In this document: positions 1 through 7,589 of the stretch, piece by piece | How the letters are laid out: each line of letters starts with the position of its first letter | Position numbering within the stretch: position 1 is the stretch's first letter | Assembly: GCF_000620305.1 (NCBI RefSeq) | Contig: NZ_KK211104.1 | Coordinates: forward strand, 207,533 to 271,532 | Direction: 5' to 3' | From: Desulfitibacter alkalitolerans DSM 16504 | GTDB taxonomy: Bacteria > Bacillota > DSM-16504 > Desulfitibacterales > Desulfitibacteraceae | DNA: 64,000 bases | Made by a program: the position numbers and the translations under genes | The notes under the pieces: model-generated | Told to the model about the DNA's origin: nothing | Databases searched by the model: none | Seen by the model: only the letters and a program-made list of their open reading frames with translations

Positions 1-86
1 CAAAAGTGACCGAACTGATTTTGGGGCCTGAAAAGGAAATACCTGAGGAAAAGGAAAAACCTAAAAAAAAACCAACTCTTCCATAA
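1..86 (+). CDS. C-terminal end of an unidentified gene, cut by the window edge
   Basis: A reading frame open from position 3 ends at the TAA at 84-86. It encodes only about 27 residues, with a lysine/glutamate/proline-rich end (EKEKPKKKPTLP). This could be the real tail of a gene lying outside the window, or a chance frame. I do not recognise the family. Confidence 0.25.
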   Translation, partial: KVTELILGPEKEIPEEKEKPKKKPTLP

Positions 87-87
87 A

Positions 88-402
88 GCAATAGAGATGT
101 ACCCGATAATCCTGATTCTCATCCAATTCCTTAAAGACGTGTATAACGTATTCGACTCCCGTGATGTCGGTGCGCTTGATATGCTGATTCATACATACAG
201 TGAAAGCGATGTCGACGCTTTGGCGCAATATGTGAAGGGACTGTCCGATGATTATGAAGCTGTAAAAAACAGCTTAATTTATGGCGAGATAAGCAATGGC
301 CCCATGGAAGGAGTCAACAGCAGGATCAAAGCAATCCACCGAAGAAGTTCGGGCAGAGCAGGCATTTTCTTGCTCAATGCGTACATGGTTTTGCCAGGCT
401 AA
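88..402 (+). pseudogene. ISL3-like DDE transposase, C-terminal fragment
   Basis: About 100 residues resemble the C-terminal end of ISL3-family DDE transposases. The best landmark is the NGPMEGVNSRIKAIHRRSSG stretch, which contains the last acidic residue of the DDE triad and the basic segment typical of this family. The frame has no N-terminal RNase H core: an in-frame stop lies at 16-18 and the preceding DNA codes in another frame. The fragment is therefore a truncated, non-functional copy. It lies in the host flank, outside the ICE, next to a phasin-like/TetR operon on the other strand. The family assignment is from the motif; the exact IS name is unknown. Confidence 0.6.
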
Positions 403-432
403 AATACACAGAAATTGCAATATTACCCACGC

Positions 433-654
433 TTATGAGCAAGAGCCATCTTTGATTTCATCCCTGATTATTTTCTTTAATTCTTCCCGCTGTTCCTCAC
501 CTTTTTTTACAAGGTCGCTGACAAACCCCTGTGCATCTTTTCTGGCAACTTCGCCTTTGTTAACAAGCTCATCCACCATATTCTCAATTTTTTCTCTTGA
601 GTATGCAAAGAGCCCTAACCCCATATTGAATGACTTTTCTAACAGATTTGACAT
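433..654 (-). CDS. Phasin-like small coiled-coil protein
   Basis: A 73-residue protein made almost wholly of heptad-like charged helix. It starts with a short amphipathic segment (SFNMGLGLFAYSREKIENMV) followed by DELVNKGEVARKDAQGFVSDL. This is the pattern of the phasin / PhaF-like family, whose members coat polyhydroxyalkanoate granules or act as small membrane-associated coiled coils in Clostridia. A good ribosome site (GGAGACATC) precedes the ATG. The gene follows the TetR gene by about 20 bases in the same direction, so the two form an operon and TetR probably controls both. The granule role is inference from family; no polymerase gene is seen here. Confidence 0.6.
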   Translation of the reverse strand: MSNLLEKSFNMGLGLFAYSREKIENMVDELVNKGEVARKDAQGFVSDLVKKGEEQREELKKIIRDEIKDGSCS

Positions 655-677
655 AAATGATGTCTCCTTTCATATTT

Positions 678-1259
678 TTACTCAAATACTAATTCGATTG
701 CCCTTAACGCTTCAGGCAGTTTTTTTTCTTGAGGGTCTAAAATGACCTGTATGGCAGTTCCAAACATCGCACCAAAAAGCATTCGGGCGATGGATTTAGG
801 GGTATAGCCCCGTAAATTGCTTTTTGCAGGTATATTATTCAGGACATGCTTTTCTATTAAGTTTGCTAAATCTTCAAACAGGCTGCGGAGCAGTTTACCA
901 AATGAAGCGGACCAGAGTGCCATACTGGTAAAGTCATACAATAGTCTGAAAAGCTTAGGATTTTCGTCTAGCATTTCCTGAAAATACATAATAAGTGATA
1001 ATATTTTTTCTTTGGCAGTGGTTCCTTTACTTAAATGACTTTCTACTTCCTGCAGATACTTCTGCATCATCATATTTATTACCTCTGTAAACAACCCCTC
1101 CTTATTTTTATAGTAGTAGTTAAGCTGGCTTAGAACCACCCCTGCTTCATCGGCAATATCTCGTAATGATACATTTGCATAACCTTTTGATGAAATACAC
1201 TCAAATGCAGCAAGTAATATTTTTTGGGATTGGTTCGCTTTTTCCATTTCGTTATTCAT
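678..1259 (-). CDS. TetR/AcrR family transcriptional regulator
   Basis: A 193-residue protein with the N-terminal TetR helix-turn-helix at about residues 10-55 (ILLAAFECISSKGYANVSLR, then DIADEAGVVLSQLNYYYKNK). The remainder is an all-helical ligand/dimer domain. The start chosen is the ATG at 1259, preceded by AGGAGC. It is the first gene of an operon with the phasin-like gene. A near-consensus promoter and an inverted repeat lie directly upstream, which points to autoregulation. The ligand cannot be told from sequence. The gene belongs to the host flank to the left of the ICE. Confidence 0.85.
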   Translation of the reverse strand: MNNEMEKANQSQKILLAAFECISSKGYANVSLRDIADEAGVVLSQLNYYYKNKEGLFTEVINMMMQKYLQEVESHLSKGTTAKEKILSLIMYFQEMLDENPKLFRLLYDFTSMALWSASFGKLLRSLFEDLANLIEKHVLNNIPAKSNLRGYTPKSIARMLFGAMFGTAIQVILDPQEKKLPEALRAIELVFE

Positions 1260-1282
1260 GGCATAGCTCCTTACTTGTTAAT

Positions 1283-1335
1283 TCGGACATCCGACCAATT
1301 TGTTTTATTATATTACACTTTTTCTACTTTGTCAA
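1283..1335 (-). promoter_or_regulatory. Promoter and candidate operator of the TetR-phasin operon
   Basis: On the minus strand TTGACA (1330-1335) is followed by a 17-bp spacer and TATAAT (1307-1312), a consensus sigma-A promoter. Just downstream lies the inverted repeat TCGGA-TG-TCCGA (1283-1294), between the start region and the gene. That is a typical place for a TetR operator. Confidence 0.75.
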
Positions 1336-1439
1336 TTAGTGATATTCATTAGTTTTCAATGCTAAAGAACCTTGTTCAATTTAATCAATGTGCATCCTGA
1401 AAGAAATATTAAATTCATTATCACATTTTAAGCATTTCG

Positions 1440-1532
1440 CACGGCTGTTTTCCAAAATGTATATTTTCTCCAACTGATTACAATATGAGCGTTATATATT
1501 AGGAAAACCAACAAACTGTTGAAGCGGTGGGG
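1440..1532. other. Candidate left ICE border
   Basis: Between the recombinase stop (1533) and the A+T-rich TetR promoter region there is no gene. Base composition changes around 1,500-1,530. Large serine recombinases of the TnpX type normally lie at the very end of their element, so the left attachment site should be here. No repeat shared with the right end was found by eye. Confidence 0.4.
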
Positions 1533-3230
1533 TTATACCACCTGCAAATGCGAGTTGACTTCAATGTATTCGATAATGCGGCGTAGCTCGTCGGCAAACT
1601 TAAACCGTATGCTAATGTCGCCGCCCTCGTATACCTTGATATGGTCAACCAGTTCAATCAGTATTTCCCTTGTCAACTTGTCGATGTTCTCATATTTTCG
1701 GAAAGTAGTCAAAAACGGATTTTCAACGTCTATGCCGTTTTCCAGTTCGTCCCGCTCTTTTTTCAGATTGGCAATGACCTCACTGATGGCCTCATTTTGC
1801 CGCTCGTAATCTTCGCTCATGTGGCGGTAATCATTGTGCGTAATGACACCGTCTTTCCAGTCCTGATAAAGCCCTTGCTTGTATCGCATGATTTTGGCAA
1901 GCTCCTTTTCTTTTGCGGAAATCAGCTGTTCAAGCCGCACAGACTGGCTTTTTTTAAGCGGGGCCATATTGATTTGGGAAACGATAGCGGAGTAGCTGAC
2001 CGCAAGGTGTACCTGTTGCTGAATGGCGTACAACGTAGCCGCTTCAAGCCTTGTACTTTTAATCGAGTGCATGGTGCAGGCTTTTTTTGAAAGGCTCTTG
2101 TATGTGCCGCATTGATAGTAAACATACAGTTCTTTACTTGCTATCCGTGACATTGCCCTGCCGCAATCCGCACAGCGGAGAAAGCCGCTGAACAAGTATA
2201 GTTGCTTTTGCTTTGGCGCGGTACGGGTATCGCGCTTTAACAGTTGCTTAACCTTTTCAAAGGCTTCCCGGTCAACAAGCGGCTCATGGGTATTCTGAAC
2301 GACAATCCAATCTTCTTCGGGTACGGCCTCGATTTTGTGTATCTTGTAGCTTTTGACACGGTTTCGGCCTTGCGCCATATCCCCGACATAAACAGGATTT
2401 TTCAGCATGTTGGTGACTGTTATGGTACTCCACATCGGCTTTGCCTGTCCGTTGGGGCAACTGTACTTTAGGCCCTGGCTCTGCTTGTAAAGGGACGGAC
2501 ACATAGCGCCGTGGTCGTTCAGATGGTTTACGATTGCCCTAACCGCCATACCGTTTAGAAACATGGCAAAAATCTGTTTTACCACTTCGGCGGCTTCACG
2601 GTCTACAAGCAAGGCGTGTTTGTCGTTGGGATCTTTGATGTAGCCATAGGGAGCGTAGGAGCCGATAAACTCACCGTTACGCTTTTTGTAGTCAAACACC
2701 TGCCGGATTTTCTTTGAGGTCTGATAGCAGTATTGGTCGTTCATCACGTTTGTTATCGGAACAACCATACTGGAAACGCTCTCCGGGTCATTGTAGCTGT
2801 CTATCCGTTCATGCAGGCTGATAAACCGTACATTCATCTGCACAAACAGCCTGTCAATCAGGATGCCCGCTTCAACATAGTCGCGGGAAAGGCGCGAAAG
2901 GTCTTTGATAATCACGCAGTTGATTTTCCCAGTGCGAATGTCGGACAATAGTCTTTGAAAATCATCGCGGTCGGCGTCTGTTCCGGTAAAGCCATCGTCT
3001 TTGTATTCTTCCGACCATTCAAATTCATCCACGTTCATCTGCTCAAACTCGTTGAGTATTTTCCGTTGATTTTCTATGCTGTCGCTAACTTCCTTATCTT
3101 TGTCCTTAGCATTGCCACGCTTGAAATCGTCTTTGGAAAGCCTTAGATATTTTCCTAACCGCCATTTGGGAGTTTGTTTTGAGAATAGGGAAACGGCGAT
3201 ATTTGTTCCCCTGTTTTTTGTGCGTGCCAT
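1533..3230 (-). CDS. Large serine recombinase (TnpX/TndX type)
   Basis: A 565-residue site-specific recombinase that would excise the ICE as a circle and insert it again. The N-terminal resolvase domain (about 20-165) carries the catalytic serine S32 in YLRLSKDD and the conserved IIKDLSRLSRDYVEAG segment. A recombinase domain with an Arg/Lys-rich middle follows. A zinc ribbon comes next (CADCGR near 355, further cysteines near 373 and 385), and then a long coiled coil at about 430-500, as in other large serine recombinases. Length is normal for TnpX-like enzymes. The start follows a good GGAGG at 3238 (plus-strand complement), and the gene has its own promoter upstream. It is the last gene of the element, as expected. 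No excisionase gene is obvious nearby. Confidence 0.93.
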   Translation of the reverse strand: MARTKNRGTNIAVSLFSKQTPKWRLGKYLRLSKDDFKRGNAKDKDKEVSDSIENQRKILNEFEQMNVDEFEWSEEYKDDGFTGTDADRDDFQRLLSDIRTGKINCVIIKDLSRLSRDYVEAGILIDRLFVQMNVRFISLHERIDSYNDPESVSSMVVPITNVMNDQYCYQTSKKIRQVFDYKKRNGEFIGSYAPYGYIKDPNDKHALLVDREAAEVVKQIFAMFLNGMAVRAIVNHLNDHGAMCPSLYKQSQGLKYSCPNGQAKPMWSTITVTNMLKNPVYVGDMAQGRNRVKSYKIHKIEAVPEEDWIVVQNTHEPLVDREAFEKVKQLLKRDTRTAPKQKQLYLFSGFLRCADCGRAMSRIASKELYVYYQCGTYKSLSKKACTMHSIKSTRLEAATLYAIQQQVHLAVSYSAIVSQINMAPLKKSQSVRLEQLISAKEKELAKIMRYKQGLYQDWKDGVITHNDYRHMSEDYERQNEAISEVIANLKKERDELENGIDVENPFLTTFRKYENIDKLTREILIELVDHIKVYEGGDISIRFKFADELRRIIEYIEVNSHLQVV

Positions 3231-3260
3231 GTATCCTCCTTCCTATCACATTACACCTAT

Positions 3261-3289
3261 ATTATACCATTTGGGCATAATGCGAACAA
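3261..3289 (-). promoter_or_regulatory. Recombinase promoter
   Basis: On the minus strand TTGTTC (3284-3289), a 17-bp spacer and TATAAT (3261-3266) sit about 30 bases before the recombinase start. The gene can therefore be transcribed on its own. A 25-nt palindrome (3324-3348) lies about 35 bases upstream of the -35 box. Confidence 0.75.
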
Positions 3290-3323
3290 TGTAGTCGAGC
3301 CGCTAAAACAGCGTGTTTATGCT

Positions 3324-3348
3324 ACTTTGGGCCATGTTGGCCCGAAGT
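3324..3348. repeat. 25-nt palindrome, copy 1
   Basis: Arms ACTTTGGGCCA and TGGCCCGAAGT around a 3-nt centre. It lies between the DUF6870 gene and the recombinase promoter. It is one of four similar elements at 3324, 3746, 4398 and 4970. No T-run follows on either strand, so it is not an ordinary terminator. Confidence 0.85.
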
Positions 3349-3360
3349 GGGGGCGGCCTG

Positions 3361-3624
3361 TTATAGACCACTTTTTTGCCGTATCAGAAAATTGGCAATC
3401 ATATCTTGCAGGGGTGGCCCATCATCTGAAAACTCAATTTTTACCGCTGTATCCCCAAGACGGAAGCAATAAGGATTTTTCACCTGTGCCAAAATCCGAG
3501 CGGCGCGTTCTCCTTTTGACAGGCTGTTGTCAAATGTTATGCCGCTAACATCTGCTAACTGCGCTTTATCTACTGTGGCAATATCTACGCTTTGCATTAT
3601 GTTGATTTCTTCTTGATTCAACAT
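3361..3624 (-). CDS. Small ICE protein, DUF6870-like
   Basis: An 87-residue soluble protein with a central motif VKNPYCFRLGDTAVKIEFSD. This matches my memory of the DUF6870 family, small proteins found beside recombinase or sigma genes of Firmicute ICEs. The start chosen is the ATG at 3624, which has AAAGGAGG nine bases upstream; an upstream in-frame ATG at 3720 lacks this and would run into a terminator hairpin. No function is known. Its place between two 25-nt palindromes, next to the recombinase, suggests a part in control of excision, but that is inference. Confidence 0.65.
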   Translation of the reverse strand: MLNQEEINIMQSVDIATVDKAQLADVSGITFDNSLSKGERAARILAQVKNPYCFRLGDTAVKIEFSDDGPPLQDMIANFLIRQKSGL

Positions 3625-3698
3625 CACTCTGCGCCTCCTTTTCAAAGCCATAAAATATATGTTTAGTTTCCTGATTGTCCTGTGAGGAAACACGAAAA

Positions 3699-3728
3699 GC
3701 CAGCACTTTGCAAATTGCAAATGCTGGC
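3699..3728 (-). terminator. Rho-independent terminator upstream of the DUF6870-like gene
   Basis: Inverted repeat GCCAGCA-TTTGCAA / TTGCAAA-GTGCTGGC, followed on the minus strand by CTTTTCG. It would stop transcripts coming from the 66-residue gene before they reach the DUF6870-like gene. Confidence 0.65.
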
Positions 3729-3745
3729 CTTTGATCTTGCCTCAC

Positions 3746-3770
3746 ACTTCAGTCCAAGTCGGCCCGAAGT
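3746..3770. repeat. 25-nt palindrome, copy 2
   Basis: Shares the right arm CGGCCCGAAGT and outer bases ACTTC with the other copies; the left arm is more diverged (ACTTCAGTCCA). It touches the stop codon of the preceding minus-strand gene (3770). Confidence 0.7.
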
Positions 3771-3970
3771 CAATAGGGACTGTTACGGTAATGCTCGTCG
3801 GCTTCTTCGATGGACTTGAAATCAAAAACCTCATACAACTCCATCACTACGCGCTGAATATCATCAGGTTTGAAGCCGCAGTTTTCCATAGTCCATATGA
3901 CATAGCCTCGGCAAGCGTTGTTGCTCCATCGCTCGGTCAGCATCATATCTAAAATCATGTCTTTTTCCAT
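3770..3970 (-). CDS. Conserved small ICE protein, unknown function
   Basis: A 66-residue acidic protein beginning MEKDMILDMMLTERWSNNAC and ending EEADEHYRNSPY. The start at 3970 has GGAGAA seven bases upstream; the longer frame beginning at 4135 codes through a G+C-rich hairpin and is unlikely to be used. No membrane segment, signal peptide or known domain is recognised. It sits in the recombinase/sigma module between two 25-nt palindromes and has a strongly folded leader (3980-4052). The product could be a small regulator, but nothing in the sequence proves it. Confidence 0.6.
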   Translation of the reverse strand: MEKDMILDMMLTERWSNNACRGYVIWTMENCGFKPDDIQRVVMELYEVFDFKSIEEADEHYRNSPY

Positions 3971-3979
3971 TTCGATTCT

Positions 3980-4052
3980 CCTATTGTAAAATAGGCGGAG
4001 CGCCGCGCCGGAAAGCGTCGGCCTGTCGTAAGACAGTAAGGCCCGGCGCGGC
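3980..4052 (-). promoter_or_regulatory. Folded leader in front of the 66-residue gene
   Basis: Two hairpins are visible in the minus-strand transcript. The first is large: CCGGCGCGGC (4043-4052) pairs with GCCGCGCCGG (4002-4011), with an inner CTGTC/GACAG stem. The second is small: CCTATT / AATAGG (3980-3985 with 3990-3995), and it includes part of the ribosome site. This could limit translation. There is no direct evidence for a ligand. Confidence 0.45.
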
Positions 4053-4397
4053 CTCCTCCTGATGATATTCTTCAAAACAGATAACCCAGACGGGCGGCGG
4101 CTTATCCACCCCATAGGATTTTCACCTCTCCCCATTCTGATGGCGAGGCGTCCTCATTGCCTGCGACGGCTCACGGCCTAATGGCCGCTTCAACGCTCGG
4201 ACTGTGACTGAACGCAAGTGTCAAGGCTTGTGTGCTTTATTTGGCGGGGCCAGTTTCGACCCGCCTGTGGCATGGGCCTTGTCGCTCTCCCCATTCTCTG
4301 GCAATGGAGGTCATGGCGGGCCTGTCACTTGGCACACACACCCTTCGTATCCGGGTATCTTTTTATTCAGTTTTCAAACAGCACGGGAGAAGTCCCG
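4053..4397. other. Non-coding gap
   Basis: No convincing gene is seen here. The only frames are out-of-frame overlapping reading frames without ribosome sites. A short CGGCC-TAAT-GGCCG palindrome lies near 4177. The stretch is G+C-rich and may be the remains of a lost gene. Confidence 0.5.
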
Positions 4398-4422
4398 ACT
4401 TTGGGCCAACGTAGCCCGAAGT
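4398..4422. repeat. 25-nt palindrome, copy 3
   Basis: ACTTTGGGCCA, a 3-nt centre (ACG), then TAGCCCGAAGT. It lies about 50 bases beyond the stop of the sigma-factor gene. Confidence 0.85.
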
Positions 4423-4472
4423 AAATTCCTCTCTCAATAACCATGAGATTTTTGATGCAAAATCGACCCGTA

Positions 4473-4895
4473 TCACAAACGGTTTTTCAAGAATATTTCC
4501 ATGCTGCGAAGAGCGCGGTTTATGGATTGACGCACATTCTTTTCACTCACACCCTCGGTACGCGCAATTTCGGTTTTGCTCATGCCAAGTATGTAATGGG
4601 CATAAACCCTCCGGCCCTGTTTGTTGGGGAGCGCATCGAGAGCGGCATGGAGTTCCTGCGCCGTTACCTTGCGCTCATAAACCTCGCAGGGGGAGAGAGA
4701 AACAAAAAGCGCGTCATGCTCAATACCGTCGCCCGCATCAAGCGAATATTGAGCTTTGTTCCAGAACATACGGCGGATATAGTTTCGCTCTAGTCGTTTG
4801 GCTTCTGTTAAGGTAGCCGCCACTTCATCGGGTATATCAATAAAAAGGTCAGCATTGTAAAACGGGTAATAATCCCGCAGATTGATCTTTGCCAT
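4473..4895 (-). CDS. RNA polymerase sigma-70-like factor of the ICE
   Basis: A 140-residue protein of the small sigma-factor type found in Tn916- and Tn1549-like elements. The C-terminal half is a clear region-4 helix-turn-helix (YILGMSKTEIARTEGVSEKN then VRQSINRALRSMEIFL). The N-terminal part, with KRLERNYIRRMFWNKAQYSL, resembles region 2. The start at 4895 (MAKINLRDYYPF) is preferred because GGAGG lies eight bases before it; the upstream ATG at 4910 is inside that Shine-Dalgarno region. It is the first gene of the recombinase-end module and may drive excision or transfer promoters. Partner promoters are not identified. Confidence 0.82.
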   Translation of the reverse strand: MAKINLRDYYPFYNADLFIDIPDEVAATLTEAKRLERNYIRRMFWNKAQYSLDAGDGIEHDALFVSLSPCEVYERKVTAQELHAALDALPNKQGRRVYAHYILGMSKTEIARTEGVSEKNVRQSINRALRSMEIFLKNRL

Positions 4896-4969
4896 ATGGC
4901 TTTCCTCCATTTCGATTTTTGGTGATGGCGAATCTAAATGGAGGCGGCGGGGAGCGGCATCGAAACTGG

Positions 4970-4994
4970 ACTTCGGGCCAAGGTGGCCCGAAGT
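4970..4994. repeat. 25-nt palindrome, copy 4 (most perfect)
   Basis: ACTTCGGGCCA, centre AGG, then TGGCCCGAAGT: a perfect 11-bp inverted repeat 75 bases before the sigma-factor start. It is the best copy of the four and could be used as the query for more sites. Confidence 0.9.
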
Positions 4995-5037
4995 GGTATC
5001 GGAGCTTGTCCGACAAAGAAACGGTCAAAAAAGGGCG

Positions 5038-5074
5038 CAAAAAACACCTTTACGGGGATAAGCCCGAAAGGTGT
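5038..5074 (-). terminator. Rho-independent terminator
   Basis: On the minus strand ACACCTTT, then CGGG...CCCG, then AAAGGTGT, followed by a run of T. It lies upstream of the sigma gene and would end transcripts from cargo 1 or from a small RNA encoded at 5080-5270. Confidence 0.7.
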
Positions 5075-5207
5075 CGAATGAAAAATGTGTGCAAAGCGCA
5101 CGTGAAATTTTTATTGCTTTTTTTAATTTTTTAAAGAAGGGAACTGCGGCTACATCCAGCCGCCATGTTTACTTGGCGGCCCCTCCGTTAGCCAGAGCAA
5201 GGTTTTT

Positions 5208-5265
5208 GCGCGCATAAAAGCCCTCCAATCGCATAACTGGCATTGGAAGGCCCTTAAAAGCGCGC
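5208..5265. repeat. Long imperfect hairpin
   Basis: GCGCGC (5208-5213) and GCGCGC (5260-5265) bound a stem that continues through TAAAAG / CTTAAAA and CCTCCAAT / ATTGGAAGG, with a loop of about 12 bases. It has no T-run. Its role is unknown. Confidence 0.6.
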
Positions 5266-5430
5266 ATTTAATTCCTACCAATTTTAGATTGGCAGTAATT
5301 TTAAAATTTCAATCTATCGGCCAATAGAATACCCTTTAAAATATTAGTGCACTATTTTGTACTAAAACGTGTTAGAAAGATCGTTTATATTGTTGATATG
5401 AACACTTTGCTTTTGTTATAGTAAAGTTGG

Positions 5431-6018
5431 TTACAGTAATAGCAAACTAACAACACATTCCAATAAAGCCAGAGCCAGAATAATATTGATAATACGGTAA
5501 TGTTTTATATATGTTCTTTGAAATACGCCGCCTAAAGTGGCCCAAGTCAAAGTCGCAATAGTACCAATTGTCGCAATAACTATTTCAAATAACAGTAACG
5601 CACCAAAAAGCGAATAGAAAGGCAATACATATCCTGTTAATGCTGTAATTCCAAATAAATAAATTTTCACATTGACAAATTGCAGAACGAACCCAGTCCA
5701 AAAGGACGGCTTGCTGCTCATTCCGTTTAAGTCTGGTTTGCTTAACAAAATATGTATTGCAAGCCATAAGATGTAGGCGGCGCCAACATATTTCATTATG
5801 GCTATAACAGGATTTAAAAATCTTTGCATCCCATACACTAATATGGCACACAAAACTTGTACAGCGTAATATCCCGTAAAAATACCCAACAATAAGTTTT
5901 TTCCTTTTTTCCAACCTACACGCACTATAGTATTAAGGGCGAGCAAGTTGCCGGGACCTGGTGTGAAAGCATTTATAATTGCATAAATAATAAAACTAGA
6001 GATTGTTTGTATATCCAT
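5431..6018 (-). CDS. LysE/RhtB family amino-acid exporter
   Basis: A 195-residue integral membrane protein with about six hydrophobic segments and the family hallmark FTPGPGNLLALNTIVRVGWK near residues 18-37. These proteins export amino acids such as lysine, homoserine, threonine, or cysteine/O-acetylserine. It lies downstream of an O-acetylhomoserine sulfhydrylase and a LysR gene, all minus strand, so the likely substrate is a sulfur amino acid or its precursor (inference). The start at 6018 has AAAGGA ten bases upstream. The gene is A+T-rich compared with the ICE backbone and belongs to a transferred cargo block. A gap of about 180 bases to the upstream gene holds an inverted repeat with arms CCAAC/GTTGG. 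Confidence 0.85.
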   Translation of the reverse strand: MDIQTISSFIIYAIINAFTPGPGNLLALNTIVRVGWKKGKNLLLGIFTGYYAVQVLCAILVYGMQRFLNPVIAIMKYVGAAYILWLAIHILLSKPDLNGMSSKPSFWTGFVLQFVNVKIYLFGITALTGYVLPFYSLFGALLLFEIVIATIGTIATLTWATLGGVFQRTYIKHYRIINIILALALLECVVSLLLL

Positions 6019-6201
6019 ACCATAAATATCCTTTCTTTTTGCGCCTTATTTTAAGTGGTATGGTTCAATAGTCTTTCAAAAACACGCATAAACCAACTAT
6101 TTTTTTCACACCTTTGGTTGGCATAGTATTATTCAGACGCCTCTGTTTCTTTTATAAAAGCGCTGTCGCAAAGTTATATACTCTTCTATAATAGTCAATT
6201 C

Positions 6202-7467
6202 TCACTGTATAGATATAAAGCCAGTATTTAAATCCTCAATAATATCGTCTACATTTTCCAGCCCAACAGAAAGCCGTACCATTCCCGGATGGATACCCGC
6301 ATCCTGTAGCTGTTCATCAGTTAATTGCCTGTGTGTTTCACTTGCCGGATGCAAAACACAGGTGCGAATATCGGCAACATGTACTTCATTTGATGCCAAA
6401 AGTAAAGAATTCATAAATCGAATTGCTTTTTCTTTACCGCCTTTAATCACAAAAGAGATGACACCACTTGCACCTTTTAGATATTTTTGAGCCAAAGTAT
6501 AGGAAGCATTGCTTTCCAAACCCGGATATATTACCTTTTCCACATAATCGGAGCTTTCCAGATAGTGAGCAACCTTCATTGCATTTTCACAGTATTGTTT
6601 CATACGAATTGCAAGGGTTTCCAGACCCATGTTGAGCAGAAAGGCAGAATGGGCGGCAGGGTATACGCCGAAATCTCTCATAAGCTGCATTCTTGCTTTT
6701 ATGATATAGGCGCTTTTTCCATAGGTTTCTGTATAGGAAATTCCGTGATAGGATTCGTCAGGCCCGGTTAAGTCAGGGAAGTTTCCAGAGTTCCAGTCAA
6801 AATTTCCACTGTCTACAATAGCGCCCCCGACTTGTACCGCGTGACCGTCCATATATTTACTTGTGGAATGCACGACAATATCCGCACCAAACTCAAACGG
6901 CTTGCACAAAATAGGAGTTGCAAAAGTATTATCCACAATAAGCGGCACATGATGTGCATGAGCAATCTGAGCAAGTCTCTCAATGTCCAGTACAGTTAAT
7001 GCAGGATTTGCCAGTGTTTCTCCAAAAACTGCCTTAGTATTTGGGCAAAAAGCCGCATGAAATTCTTCATCACTTGCGTCCTGTTTGACGTAAATACACT
7101 CAATGCCTAACCGTTTGAGTGTGAAAGAAAACAGGTTTATGCTTCCGCCATAAATTTCAGGAACACTGATAATACTATCCCCGGCAGAACAGATATTCAG
7201 AATAGATAATAAGAGTGCCGCTTGCCCTGATGTTGTACATAAAGCTCCAATACCGCCCTCTAAATCAGCAATTTTACGTTCTACCGCCATTACAGTCGGA
7301 TTTCCAAACCGGGAGTAAATCAGACTTTTCATTGGGTCATCAAAAACTGCGGCGACTTCTTCTGTGGAATCATATACATAAGTTGTACTTTGAATAATTG
7401 GCAAAACGCGTGGTTCCGCGTTTTGCGGCGTATATCCTGCATGTAAACATTTGGTTTCGTCTCTCAT
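6202..7467 (-). CDS. metY: O-acetylhomoserine sulfhydrylase (PLP enzyme)
   Basis: A 421-residue Cys/Met-metabolism PLP enzyme of normal full length. It would make homocysteine from O-acetylhomoserine and sulfide, or act on methanethiol. The PLP lysine is K204 in the motif VVHSTSKYMDGHA. Other conserved points are YSRFGNPTV (about 51-59), TTSGQAALLL (about 78-87) and IVDNTFATP (177-185). The segment LTGPDESYHG marks the MetY subgroup rather than cystathionine gamma-synthase. A methionine gamma-lyase activity is a less likely alternative. It lies between a LysR regulator and a LysE-type exporter on the same strand. Cargo of this kind could help the host with sulfur assimilation. Base composition is lower in G+C than the ICE core. 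Confidence 0.85.
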   Translation of the reverse strand: MRDETKCLHAGYTPQNAEPRVLPIIQSTTYVYDSTEEVAAVFDDPMKSLIYSRFGNPTVMAVERKIADLEGGIGALCTTSGQAALLLSILNICSAGDSIISVPEIYGGSINLFSFTLKRLGIECIYVKQDASDEEFHAAFCPNTKAVFGETLANPALTVLDIERLAQIAHAHHVPLIVDNTFATPILCKPFEFGADIVVHSTSKYMDGHAVQVGGAIVDSGNFDWNSGNFPDLTGPDESYHGISYTETYGKSAYIIKARMQLMRDFGVYPAAHSAFLLNMGLETLAIRMKQYCENAMKVAHYLESSDYVEKVIYPGLESNASYTLAQKYLKGASGVISFVIKGGKEKAIRFMNSLLLASNEVHVADIRTCVLHPASETHRQLTDEQLQDAGIHPGMVRLSVGLENVDDIIEDLNTGFISIQ

Positions 7468-7532
7468 AAATTCATCTTCCTTTTGTTTTATTTAATCATA
7501 ACACAATTTTCTCGCCATAAATAATACCAATA

Positions 7533-7575
7533 AAATATGGCCTGACATAGCTAAAAGCTATATAAGGCCATATTT
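7533..7575 (-). terminator. Terminator between the LysR and metY genes
   Basis: Stem AAATATGGCC / GGCCATATTT with an inner ATAGCT / AGCTAT stem, followed on the minus strand by TTATT. It ends LysR transcription before metY. The inner ATAGCT-AAA-AGCTAT could also act as a LysR-type site because it lies upstream of metY. Confidence 0.6.
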
Positions 7576-7589
7576 GCAAAAATCTCATA

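Larger units (their letters stand above)
4995..5430. other. Structured non-coding region between sigma gene and cargo 1
   Basis: No gene is seen in these 430 bases, but several hairpins are: ACACCTTT / AAAGGTGT at 5044-5074, CCGCCA / TGGCGG near 5160-5179, and a long imperfect stem at 5208-5265 bounded by GCGCGC on both sides. The first is followed on the minus strand by a T-run. A small RNA or a processed leader is possible. Confidence 0.5.

Noticed and set aside
3971-4135. N-terminal extension of the 66-residue protein
   Set aside because: It codes through a G+C-rich hairpin and ignores the GGAGAA site in front of 3970.
4204-4440. Three overlapping plus-strand frames near 4.2-4.4 kb
   Set aside because: All three frames of the same DNA are open by composition; no ribosome site or domain was seen.
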